Shown here: positions 22,769 through 32,698 of the stretch, piece after piece
How the letters are laid out: each line of letters starts with the position of its first letter
Numbering within the stretch: the stretch's first letter is position 1
Origin: Carposina sasakii
Lineage: Eukaryota; Arthropoda; Insecta; Lepidoptera; Carposinidae
Length of the DNA: 64,000 bases
Direction: 5' to 3'
NCBI GenBank assembly: GCA_014607495.2
Contig: CP053172.1
Location: 3,610,888-3,674,887, forward strand
Position numbers and translations under genes: made by a program
The notes under the pieces: model-generated
Told to the model about the DNA's origin: nothing
Databases searched by the model: none
What the model saw: only the letters and a program-made list of their open reading frames with translations

Positions 22769-24107
22769 TGCTAGCGGCATATAGCGATTTCATTGATTTC
22801 CTACAAAATGTGTTAAAGGCATGAAACTCGGAGCGATTTATCTTTAGCTTATATGAAATGATTTGACCCGTAGCGCTAAAAAAAAAGCTGGACGAACGGA
22901 ATTACGGTAACAATTTTTTTTTGTATGGCAAAAAAAAAAAATTGTTCTGAAACCTATCCTGTGGGTTATCAAATGAAAGGGCTTTTTGAGACGATATCAT
23001 TGAGTTTTAGTCACTTGTGTTAAATTAAATCGAAAATAATTTTCAAAATATACCAAGTTTGAGCTTCTTCAGATAAGATATGGTGTAGGTATAAAAAAGT
23101 CTAGTATTTTTTTTAAATTATTCATTATTTTTAAAAATATAGGTCTTTTATACCGTATATTTTGACACTCGCAATGATTAAACTTTTTTTTCGTGCGATG
23201 TAATTACTAATCTGTAAATAAGTAATTACATCGCACGAAAAAAAAAAAATCATTGCAGGTGTCTAAATTAATAAACAAAAAACCAAGAATATTTTTTATT
23301 ATATTTTTTATACCCAATTGCTTTCATGAGGTTCGATAAGAGGATATTATGTATCATTTGACTCGTATTTCACAAAATATTATTTCACCACATATCTTAA
23401 GGAGCTCAAAGTTGGTATGGTTTGAAAATTATTTTCGATTTAATTTAACACAAGTAACTCAATGATGTTATATATTTTTAGAATCGTCTCAGAAAGCCCT
23501 TTCATTCGATACCCCACACGATAGGTTTCAGAACAAAAATTTTTTTTGCCACACAAAAAAAATGTCACCGTAATTCCGCTCGTCCAGCTTTTGTTTTTGG
23601 TGCTACGGGTCAATTCATTTCATATACGCTAAAGATCAATCGCTCCTAAAGTTTCATTCCTTTAACACCATTTGCAGATGAATTTTGTGTACCGCTTGCA
23701 CTATCGTAGGAAAGACTCATAGCGCGTCGCGTCTCGCGCCTTCTGTCCTTTGTGCACGGTATGGCAACGTTGCATTTGAGAACAAACAACCTATGCATTC
23801 AAGTTTACCGGTGATTGTGTCGATGAAACAAACAAAACAACTGGATAACCAATCTAAATACAGGCTAATTTAATTAGAAAAGATTAACTTTATTGTATAT
23901 CTTTAGTGTACAATAACAAATTACAATTTATGATATGTGTTATGTAAATAAATGTATCTATATATTTTTTAACTTACTTGTTTTATTTTCGATCGCAGCT
24001 ATTTCCTCCCATGCATTATTTCTGACACCGTGGTCTCGGTATTCGGGACATTGCGGGTTATATAAACATTCATAAGTCCTGACTAATTCGATAAATTGCT
24101 CCGACAT
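20847..24107 (-). CDS. MADF-BESS accessory protein of Harbinger D
   Basis: Exon 1 (23978-24107) and exon 2 (20847-21778) have GT-AG borders and matching phases, giving 353 residues. The join rebuilds one MADF domain: FIELVRTYECLYNPQCPEY, NNAWEEIAAI, then CKSIWTKLRNCHTNALKRR and PWRYEKVMSFLIPF. A BESS-like motif follows (FFLCMSKSLKKLPKLDQARI). The C-terminus consists of 41-residue repeats (SHSPSS, DLAPSFNLNQM). The intron is 2.2 kb and contains both the transposase catalytic exon and the foldback. The family role is binding of element ends and partner recruitment; this is inferred. Confidence 0.88.
20900..21230 (+). repeat. 123-bp coding tandem repeats in the accessory gene
   Basis: GAAGACGGTGAATGAGATGG recurs at 20941, 21064 and 21187, a constant 123-bp period (41 codons). 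The repeats keep the antisense reading frame open and give Ser/Pro/Gln-rich units. The first copy is shortened. Confidence 0.85.
22795..23685. mobile_element. Foldback (long imperfect hairpin) inserted in Harbinger D
   Basis: Arms of about 440 bp run inwards from 22795 and 23685 and pair imperfectly. Shared words include GTGTTAAAGG, GACCCGTAG, ATTACGGT and TTAAATCGAAAATAATTTTCAAA, each with its inverse. The centre is a tight palindrome (TTTCGTGCGATGTAATTACT and inverse, about 23188-23240). No coding capacity. I could not define the target duplication. Confidence 0.75.
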
Positions 24108-24390
24108 TGTTGATACAAAACGCATGAACGTATTTACTGGGCGCGAGCTACGAGCAGACTGACGCAGCGCAAGCGTCTCATTACGTGTTAACATGCAATA
24201 CACGTGAATACACGCGATCTGACGCGTACGCAATACACGTAGACTGGGATTTGATTGGAATAGCAACGTTACGTAAGATAAATGTAGTTCTAAATAATGA
24301 TTTTTCATATATTTACTATGAAAATTGATATCATCTGACGGACGTAACATCACATACGTGTCATCACATAAGCCCAGTCTGTTTGCACCT

Positions 24391-25014
24391 TAACAATTAC
24401 AATCAAAACCCATACCAAGAAAACAAATATTAAAGGATAAAAAGGCAGATAATAATTAAAACAATATCTATACATAATGGCGCGAAATTGTTACACTGAC
24501 TGCGGGGTTGGGTCTCACATACCTTATTCAATGTTATGCACGTGTAACTCCCACTGCGACCGTCGCACAATTAACGTGTTGGTAGTGATGCATAGAACAA
24601 CTCAACAGCTGCAGCTATTAAGAAGAGCGGCAACGTCGCACGCATAGTAACAGAACTAGAAGGAAAATAAAATGTGACGGGTCGCACAGACCCAACCCCC
24701 ATGACACCGGGTTAAGTCGTACCATTGAATTAAGACAGTAAAATTTTCAACCAAATTATTTAATTTTAACTCTTATGGGTATTAAAGAAACATTATTAAT
24801 CTCTTAGGTGGATAAAAGAACAATGTTATCAACACATTAATAAGCTTTTTTAATAAAAAAACATGATTTTACTATAGTATTGAGATCAATCAACACCACT
24901 AGAATAATAATTAGAAAAACTCCAGTATAAATTATATTAATAAAGAAACGTGAAATTATAAACAGTTTTGTTAAGAATGTTATTTGTAATATACCTAATG
25001 CACAAGCATAGTTC
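24391..25014. other. No gene recognised
   Basis: GGGGTTGGGTCT near 24501 and its inverse AGACCCAACCCC near 24688 form a small inverted pair, possibly the ends of a short unidentified repeat. No catalytic exon of Harbinger B resumes here. Confidence 0.4.
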
Positions 25015-26931
25015 TTATTGCAAACAATCATCGCAAATGTCTGGATTCGAAGTACACGTCTCATGTAGCCACCGATGACAGCGAATGCATTGAATCCAAT
25101 CAACCTTTGGACCCTTTTTATCATAGTAAGAACGATTGCACTTTCCACATACATTTTCGAGATCATCATCGCTGTCATCATCGTCATCTAATTCCATAAC
25201 AAGTGTCTCTTCTGAATCATCGCTACTAGTAATGGAAGGGGATCGTTTCCTCTTAAAACTTTTGCATTTGCCCTTGGATATAGCTGTTATCTTATTTTCT
25301 TTGTTCACTGTTTGGTATTTCTTTGGCTTACAAACCTTTTCTTTCTTTACTTTAACTTTCTTCTGCTTTATCTTCTCTTCTAGTTGTTTTTTATATGGGC
25401 TTGATGTAATTTCAATGGCTTTTTGAATAGTATTCTTCTTTTTCAATGTATTTTTTGGTAGTGGTGATAAAACTTTTATTGTTTTTTTTAATATCAGCAG
25501 GCGTAGTTTTCAGTTGAATATATTTATTTTTCGACGTCGATCGTTGTGCATATATTTCAGCAAGAGAAGAAATCAAATGCTCCTTTTCTTTATTGTCGTT
25601 TTCTTTATTGTAATTATTTTTATCATCCTTCATTATTTAAGTCTTCTTTTTTTTCTGATTCTGTAAAATTTTGTAACACTGATACGCTTTCGTTGCTCGA
25701 ATTCATTGTTTGCAAATTGTCAGCAGCCTCAAACATATGCTCCGGAAAAATATGTCTGTTTATGGGCCAAATTCCACTAGCTCTGAATCCATTCACAATA
25801 TTTCCAATCACTGCTGCTCTTTCGTAGGCTTCTGCAAATAATTGAGCAACTTGGTATTGTGTTACTTGTCGCCCAGGATTGGTTCTCAACCATTTTTCTG
25901 TGCTTTGGATATAATAAGTACTCAGTGGTTTGAAAAATGAAACGTCAAGAGGCTGAATTCGATTTGTCATATGACCTGGTAGTTGTAACAGTATTATTCC
26001 ATTATCTTTAGCTAAACACAGAGCTTCAAAATTCTTTCGAGTGTGTCGTATGTCCATCCATAAGCAGCAGAACTTTGTTTTCAAGTGTGGGCTTCACTAT
26101 TTTAATAAAGTGCTTTAACCATTCAACAAAAAGCGCAGAATTAATGTAACCGCTTTCAGAAACAGTAACAATACTGCCTAAAGGAGCACCATTTGCTAGT
26201 TCCGGGTTTTGTCTCATCCTTTTAAATATTAGCATTGGAGGGATAAATTGGCCAGATACACTAGCGCAGCATACGGCTGTGGTATTGACACCTCGTTCTC
26301 CACTAGTAGCGGCACCAATTTGCTTCTTTCCCTTTAATCCTACAATTTTTTGAGCTTTCTTTTGGACAGTCGAAAATCCACTTTCGTCTACATTGAAGAT
26401 ATTGGTAGGTTTTATACCATTTTCATCTACAATCTTCTCTAATAAATCAAAAAATTGAAACACATTTTCTCTATTGAATCCTTTGATTCTATTCATAAAT
26501 GTGTTTTCAGGCTGTCGAACACTTAGCTGTGGGTGCCTTTTCATAAATTTGTAGAACCACGCTTTGCCAGCCATGCGTTTTTCTTTATTAAAATTATTCT
26601 GAATGTTATGGATTTCAGCAATTTCAAATGCGAGACGTCGAATATCGCTTATTGTTAGACCAAACATGTGTCTTTCGAGATAAAGAATATGCTCAGCCAA
26701 TTTATTTTCAGTTTTGACATCGAAGATAACTAGTCTCCCTTTTTGGATTTTTCTATCAACAGCAATCTTGTTTTTATTTTTTATATGCCGTAGAATTGTA
26801 GGTTTTGGAATGGAATAAGTCTTTGAAATTTTGTTTAAACTTAAGTCTTTGTTTTCGTAGGCCACAATAGCTCTTTCTAGGTCCTCCTTATTCCAATTAT
26901 AGTATTTAATTTTATCTTTAGGAACCGTCAT
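25015..26931 (-). pseudogene. pogo-like transposase with C-terminal PHD-like zinc finger, frameshifted
   Basis: The order is an N-terminal psq/CENP-B-type HTH (LSLNKISKTYSIPKPTILRHI), a second DNA-binding region ending GKAWFYKFMKRHPQLSVR, and the DDE_1 core. Catalytic Asps are in IFNVDESGFSTVQ, LLLMDGHTTHS and QPLDVSFFKPL. A linker follows, and then a Cys/His-rich finger (VCGKCNRSYYDKKG, WIQCIRCHRWLHE). There are three single-base shifts: a G in AAAGAATTTT near 26033, one near 25630, and one in an A-run near 25480. The lesions sit in or near homopolymers, so recent decay or a few sequence errors are both possible. No terminal repeats were identified. Length would be about 630 residues. Confidence 0.85.
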
Positions 26932-28924
26932 TTATAACAATATAAATACAGTCTGTAAAATATGGGTACTTTTAGACTAGTCAGCTAAATCGTACCAGTA
27001 CAATTTATCCAACTGCGAGTGGTACGATTTAGCGAACTAGGCCAATTAAAAAAAAATCAACAGTCCGGCATAACCTCAAAACTTAGACACGCAATAAAAA
27101 CCAACAATAATCAATCATATATAAAATTGTAATAGAATAAAGAAAACTGCGTATCTATTGCTTACCTTGTTCACGAGTTATATCCTTACGAATTTACGAC
27201 AATATTTGCATTAACTTCCACAAAAAAATGTTTTTTTCACTCACGCACACAGTTGTCAACTCACATTGATTGCAAATGGCGGGTGGCGGGGGGTTGCGAA
27301 GGGCCACGTTTTGGTGTTGTCAGTGTAGAAAAAATTACCCATTAAGTAGGAAATTTAAGAGTGGTACGATTAAAATGGCAGTACGATATAGCCAACTCTC
27401 CCCTATATGGTATTTTTCATCACATTATTAAAGTAAATGATTAAACTTTCTATTATAGAGTATAAGGATACCCCGAATTTTCCGCCACTAAAATTAAAAT
27501 ATAGGCATCTCAAAATTAATAAAAATCTATTTCTGCTCATGTATCGACCCAAGTTACATTTGTATAAATGTGATTTTGCCCAATATTTATTTATAGTATT
27601 GACGCATTCCCTGCCGGCGACTACCTATGTGCGTTTTCTTGGCTTTCTAGAGGTGCCAGTGACGCGTATTAGCGTCCATACAAATTTGACTTCGCTTCTA
27701 GCCTTTAGAATCTAAAGGTGCCCGCTACATACGTATTTGCGTCTTTTGTTAACTTTCCTATTTGTATTTTCGGGTCAGTCCCAAATTGTCTCTTCAATTG
27801 CTACATCTTCGTACTCGTACAAATATGAACAAACGGTGTCTGGTTCCAAAGATATTAGGGTCCAAAGTTGAGTAAATAGACTGCATTTTTCTGCATAAAT
27901 GCACATAGTCGCGCGAAGCAAGATTTTTTCAAGAGAAATAATTAGTATCAGTCTATGAAAAAACTAGCATAAACACTGGACACTATAAATTTCGCCCGAT
28001 CAAGTAATAGAAAATTTACATCGTTTCCCAGTTTTTTTTTTGTATAAACTTACTTATTTGATCTATTTGATGTACCTTTCGTTAAGGGTGGCGATGAAAA
28101 AACACCCTTGTATATGTTGTTGGGAACGGGGGAAGAATATTCAGAGCCATTTTGGCTAGCATTGGATATTCATCACGGATTCTACACTAAAAATTGTTGA
28201 AAGGTATCGTTTTGAACAAAGACTCCTCCATACTTGTGTCTGATGAAATTTCTAAAAGAGATTCATATTCCTTTTTTTTTTACATACTTTCGGGCTTTTG
28301 CAAGTTGGGTAAAAAAGGATTATGAACCCATGAATTCTGTTTCCTTTTTATATTCAGTTCTTCAGGAAAATACTTCCCAAAAGATGCACGCATCGAAGAG
28401 AGATATTGAAACAAATTAGCAAATACACAATCTTGAAACATATTAATTTCACTTTAACGTAAAGCTTTCTGTTTCTCTCATACGAACGCAAATAAAATAA
28501 CCTGAGCAGGGTTATATTATTAGTAGAATTATTTTATTATGATACGAGTATCTGAACAGAGGAACTCACTGGGGATCATGTCGTTGATCACATCCCCTAC
28601 AGAATGATAGTTCATTAATATGGGATAGAGTTCGGTTATTATGAGGTTATTTTGATACTGTCTGTTAAAATTATTTGGATTTTGTCTGATAAAATTATTT
28701 TGGTTAGGTTTTGTACGGCAAAGTGAAGCTCATTCTTGTAACATTTTGTACGTTTTATATTAGGTTGATATCTGATGGATACTAACATGCTAAATTTTTC
28801 TTCTTTTAAAGCTATATTAAAGGCTTTCTTCAGCGGCTCTCGTGACCGTAGTACATGAGATATTTTCGGATTCACCCCTAATTAGCATGTATAAAGAGCT
28901 ATCTAGGAAGGAAGTAAGGAGTTA
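26932..28924. other. No gene recognised
   Basis: CTAAATCGTACCA near 26985 and TGGTACGATTTAG near 27030 form a 13-bp inverted pair. A related AGTGGTACGATTA lies near 27360, and GTCGTACCATT lies near 24716 on the other side of the pogo-like gene. These may be remains of the pogo element's subterminal repeats. From 27420 to 28920 I see no supported coding sequence. Confidence 0.35.
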
Positions 28925-29262
28925 AAATTTCTATATTTCATGGGCCGCTCGATATTTCAGCTCGTCGAACACGTGTATGATCTTCAACTGCATTTCCTCT
29001 GCATTGGTCGTCACCCGATTTTTGACCCTCCATAGAAAAAAGTCTAAGGGGGTTAAGTCAGACGATCATGCGGCCACGGTTAAGCGCCAAAGCGACCATC
29101 CACCGATCATCAAACAGAGCCGCTAGTTGTCGCCTGACAACATGTGTGTTGTGTGGCGGCGCGACATCTTGCTGAAACCAGGTCCGATGCATTTGGGCTA
29201 GTGGCAGGTTCTCCGCGAAATCAGTAATGTAGCTGTTGAGCAGGTCAAGGTACTGTTACGGG
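28925..29262 (-). pseudogene. Mariner-superfamily transposase remnant, C-terminal part
   Basis: The translation contains YLDLLNSYITDFAENLPLAQ, then WFQQDVAPPHNTHVVRRQL and, in another frame, EDHTRVRRAEISS. This is the second-Asp region of a Tc1/mariner-like transposase, with stops and frameshifts. The likely upstream part is at 31671-31785, on the other side of a Tigger-like insertion. Confidence 0.6.
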
Positions 29263-29518
29263 GCGCATCAGGTGTTTGTTTTTTTTAATGGACATACAGT
29301 AGAACTCCAATTATCCGAATTAATGGGGACCGGGACCCATTCGGATAATCAAATATTCGGATAATCGGATTTAAAAAAAAAAATTGCCATTAGAGAGAAT
29401 AAAAGCTACGTTTTGATATTGCACTATTTTATTATTGAATTAAATGAAAGAAACATGAAATTTTCACATGTTTTAAATATAAATAAAATGTACTTATGTA
29501 CAAGTTTAGAAATAAAAA

Positions 29519-31159
29519 TCATTGTTTTTTAAACATCTCCGTCAATGTAAGCTGTTTTGCGGTCTTCAACCGTTTTCGGGCAGCCAGGTCACGCATTCGC
29601 TTGACGGTGAGCAGTTGCAAGTGGTCACACTCGGGCTGACGCTCCATCCACTTCAAAGCAGTCTCGAGGCCGGCAAATGCTTCACTAGCTGATGGTCCAG
29701 CGTCTACTTCAACATCAGCAGAAAGTTCTTCTTCCACTTCCACTTCAACATATTCTCTCACACTTACAACAATTTCATCGTCATTGAGAATTTGAAAACC
29801 AGGGTCAGACGTGTCACAAGCCATCCACTCTCCTACATCTTCAGCACTTACTTCTGTACAACCAGGAATTTTTACAATCATTTTTCTTATTTCCTCTAGT
29901 GACAACGCATCTTCATCATCATCATCCTCTCCATATTCTTGTTTCTCATTTTCTTCAGATTCTTTTTTTTTGTTCTTCTCAGACGGTAGGCCTTTCAGTT
30001 TATTCCACGCACGTCTTAGCGTCACTGGCGTAACCAAACTCCAAGCTTCCGCTACCATGTAACAGCAGTCCTTTAAATTTATTTTGCTATGATTTGCCAA
30101 AACCAATTCTTCATCTTCAGCACCTTCGATCAGCAGTTTTCTCAGCAGTTGCCTTCTGTAATGGCGCTTCATTGTTTCAATAACAGACTGGTCCATGGGT
30201 TGCAGCAAACTTGTAACATTGGGAGGCAAAAACGTCGTTTTAAACTGCCCATTCTCTCTTTCCAACAGTTCTGCTGTAGGATGAGTGGGTGCGTTATCAA
30301 CAATTAAAAGCACCTTACTGCCTTCTTTTCCCACCGATTTTTGGTGCTTTTTCACTTCAGGAATAAACACTTCATCATACCATTCGGTAAACAATGCTGC
30401 AGTCATCCAGGCCTTGGGTTGACTTTTGTAGAAGAGTGGAAGTTTTTTTACGTTTTTAAATGCTCTTGGATTTCTTGATTTTCCTATCAAAAGAAGTGGC
30501 AGTTTATGATTTCCAGTGGAGTTGGCACAGTTAAGCACTGTAACACGTTCTTTACTGACCTTATGTCCAGGGGCACTAGATTCCCTTTTAGAAGCCAAAG
30601 TGGTTTTTGGTAATGCTTTCCAAACAAGGCCAGTTTCATCGGCATTATAAACAAACTCCGGATCATAGGATTCTGATGCAGTTTTAAATTTTTCAATAAA
30701 ATTTTCAGCAGCTGCAGAGTCTGCTGAAAGCTTCTCACCAGCCAAATCTAACTCGCGTACACCATGCCTGAATTAAAAATTCCTTAGCCAGCCGTTACTA
30801 GCCTTAAAAGATGAATAACCAAGCTTTTCTGCTAAGATTTTGGCTTTTTCACAAAGGATTGGACCTGAAATCGGATTTCCCATAGAACGTTGCTGCAAAA
30901 ACCATTTAAACACGGCATCTTCCAAATTTTTGTTGGTTGCTGTCTTCATTGTTTTCCTGGAGGAACTTCCATCTTCATTTTCAAGCACCGAAACAAAGTT
31001 TAAAAGTGTTGACTTACTGTTTTTAATGTCAGAAATTGTTGCTTGTCCAACACCATAAATCTCAGACAACTTCTTACCCGTTACACCTTTATCGAGTTGC
31101 TCTATAATTTTCAGTTTGTCCGCTAACGATAGCACAACACGTTTTCTTTTCGAAGCCAT
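29519..31159 (-). pseudogene. Tigger-like transposase with one nonsense codon
   Basis: The ATG at 31159 opens MASKRKRVVLSLADKLKII, a psq/CENP-B-type HTH (LSEIYGVGQATISDIKNSK). A second DNA-binding region ends at NGWLRNF, where an in-frame TAA (30773-30775) stops translation. The same frame then runs without interruption to 29519 (about 546 residues in all). The DDE_1 core has Asp in YNADETGLVWKAL, LLIVDNAPTHP and LQPMDQSVIETM. An acidic region (YGEDDDDEDALSLEE) precedes the C-terminus LTEMFKKQ. A single point change would explain the stop, so the inactivation looks recent. Confidence 0.93.
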
Positions 31160-31300
31160 GGTATAAAAACAATACAGTATTGTACACGCACAAACAAAAG
31201 TAAGCCGTAGCGAAAGAGTAGCGTCCTCGAGCAAGGTCAATAGCACACTGGCTAATCAAAACAAACAATGACAGGTGCGCCGTGACTGCAATGCGCCGGA

Positions 31301-31381
31301 ACTTGTCTTAACTTGCCGTTGTGCCTACACTGACTTCGCGGGGGGAAGTCAGTGTAGGCACAACGGCAAGTTAAGACAAGT
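31301..31381. repeat. Perfect 37-bp inverted repeat (hairpin)
   Basis: The arms 31301-31337 and 31345-31381 are exact reverse complements around a 7-nt GC-rich loop. A further GGCTTCGCGGGGGGAA lies at about 31412. The hairpin sits between the transposase start and the element end, in its promoter or 5' untranslated region. Confidence 0.9.
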
Positions 31382-31670
31382 CAAGTCAAGACTTGACGCG
31401 CAAACACTGGCTTCGCGGGGGGAAGGAAATAGCGTACTTAGACTTTTTTTGGACAATTTTTTGTGATTCGGATAATCGGCGATTCGGATAGTCGGAGTTC
31501 GGATAATTGGAGTTCTACTGTAGTTGTTTTTGGCACCACTTTTATTTGAAAATATAGCTAAGTTCTCTGTTGTAAAAAACAAAAATATTGCATGAACGAA
31601 TCGTAATGCATTTACAGAAATGCAATCGATGAGATAGCAGTTTTCGCTGCACATTCTTACCCTGCCAACC

Positions 31671-31785
31671 CTGTTGCCAAAGACACCTGCCCACACACTC
31701 CACTTCCATCTTACCTGGTGCCCCGTTTCATGCGTCCTGTGAGGCTTAGTGTGGCTCCACCAATGAGAGTTGGAGGATGTCGGAC
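31671..31785 (-). pseudogene. Mariner-superfamily transposase remnant, upstream part
   Basis: The translation includes HWWSHTKPHRTHETGHQ and SVWAGVFGNRVG, resembling the segment between the first and second catalytic Asp of mariner/DUF4817-type transposases. It is on the same strand as 28925-29262 and in the right order, so I read the two as one remnant split by the Tigger-like element, with extra sequence between. Confidence 0.5.
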
Positions 31786-32698
31786 ATATAACAGTTTTAA
31801 TTAAATACCAAACCAATTTCAGTGAATAAATTACCATTTTTCTAGTAGCCAGTGAGACAATATAGGGACACTTGGTTAAGTGGATAATACTAGACATTAA
31901 TATCTTTAAATTGTAACCAGTTTGCATTAGCACTGACTCGGATTAATCCATCTAATATTCCATCTAGGTAAGGACTAGAAATGATTCGACGTTGAATGGA
32001 TAAAGGGAATAGGGAGGAGTCAGAAGATTGAGGGTTTCCACATAATACAAGGTCTCCAAACAAAAATCCTTCGGATCTTCCAATATGATAACTCTTTTCA
32101 TGATGAGTTAATAAATTCCAAGTTCCTAATTGTAGATTCAATGTCGGTTTTGTATCTCCCCATGAAGCATTTGATGGTTTCCATCAAGGCTATGCAACTC
32201 CTATACAGACCAAAGCATTTTTTTTTTTCTTCACGTGTGCTGTAAACTAGTGATCAGCTCCCTAAAACTTTATACAAACTACGTAATCTCTATCGCTAGA
32301 TGGAGCTAATATTTTAAATATTAATACGTAAAATATTAATATTTGTTAAATTAATACTATCTCATTAAGTAAATCACAATTAGAGACATTAAGAACTTAT
32401 TTACAAAAACCTGATATTTTATATTTAAGAAGAAATTATTATTGTCCTTCATTTCCGGTTAGTATAGACTCTGTATATTTACCATTAACCTTTTATGGCG
32501 CAAGGTTGTTAAATTTATTATTTTCACTAATATTAGGTGGAAATTAGGGTATTATTAATGTAAATAATAATAAAAATCAAAATATAGAAAAGTAAGTATT
32601 TATTATTTTCAAAAAACTACACGTTGCAGAAATGCAACATTGCATCATTGTGCTACATAAAATCAGGAAATATGAAATTTTTTAAAACAATTGTTTTG
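31786..32698. other. Unrecognised; one coding-like ORF
   Basis: Minus-strand ORF 31890-32141, open further upstream to about 32165, reads with good codon continuity (GTWNLLTHHEKSYHIGRSEG, LFGDLVLCGNPQSSDS). It matches nothing I recognise and may be a fragment of a host or element gene. From 32300 to 32600 the sequence is very AT-rich. Confidence 0.35.

Larger units (their letters stand above)
20223..24390 (+). mobile_element. PIF/Harbinger element D
   Basis: The ends AGGTGCAAACA... and its inverse are flanked by TAA at 20220-20222 and 24391-24393. The left subterminal region contains two direct copies of ACGCCACGTTATGTGATGTT (near 20254 and 20344). The element is 4168 bp because a 0.9-kb foldback lies between the transposase 3' end and the first exon of the accessory gene. 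Both genes are open, so this is a candidate autonomous element. Confidence 0.92.
29297..31520 (-). mobile_element. Tigger-like (pogo superfamily) element
   Basis: The ends CAGTAGAACTCCAATTATCC and its inverse are flanked by TA at 29295-29296 and 31521-31522. Inside each end the AATTATCCGAA-type motif recurs in several variants. The element is 2224 bp and carries one transposase gene with a single nonsense codon. It separates two pieces of an older mariner remnant. Confidence 0.95.

Noticed and set aside
32300..32600. Very AT-rich stretch considered as a mitochondrial insertion
   Set aside because: No recognisable mitochondrial gene in any frame.
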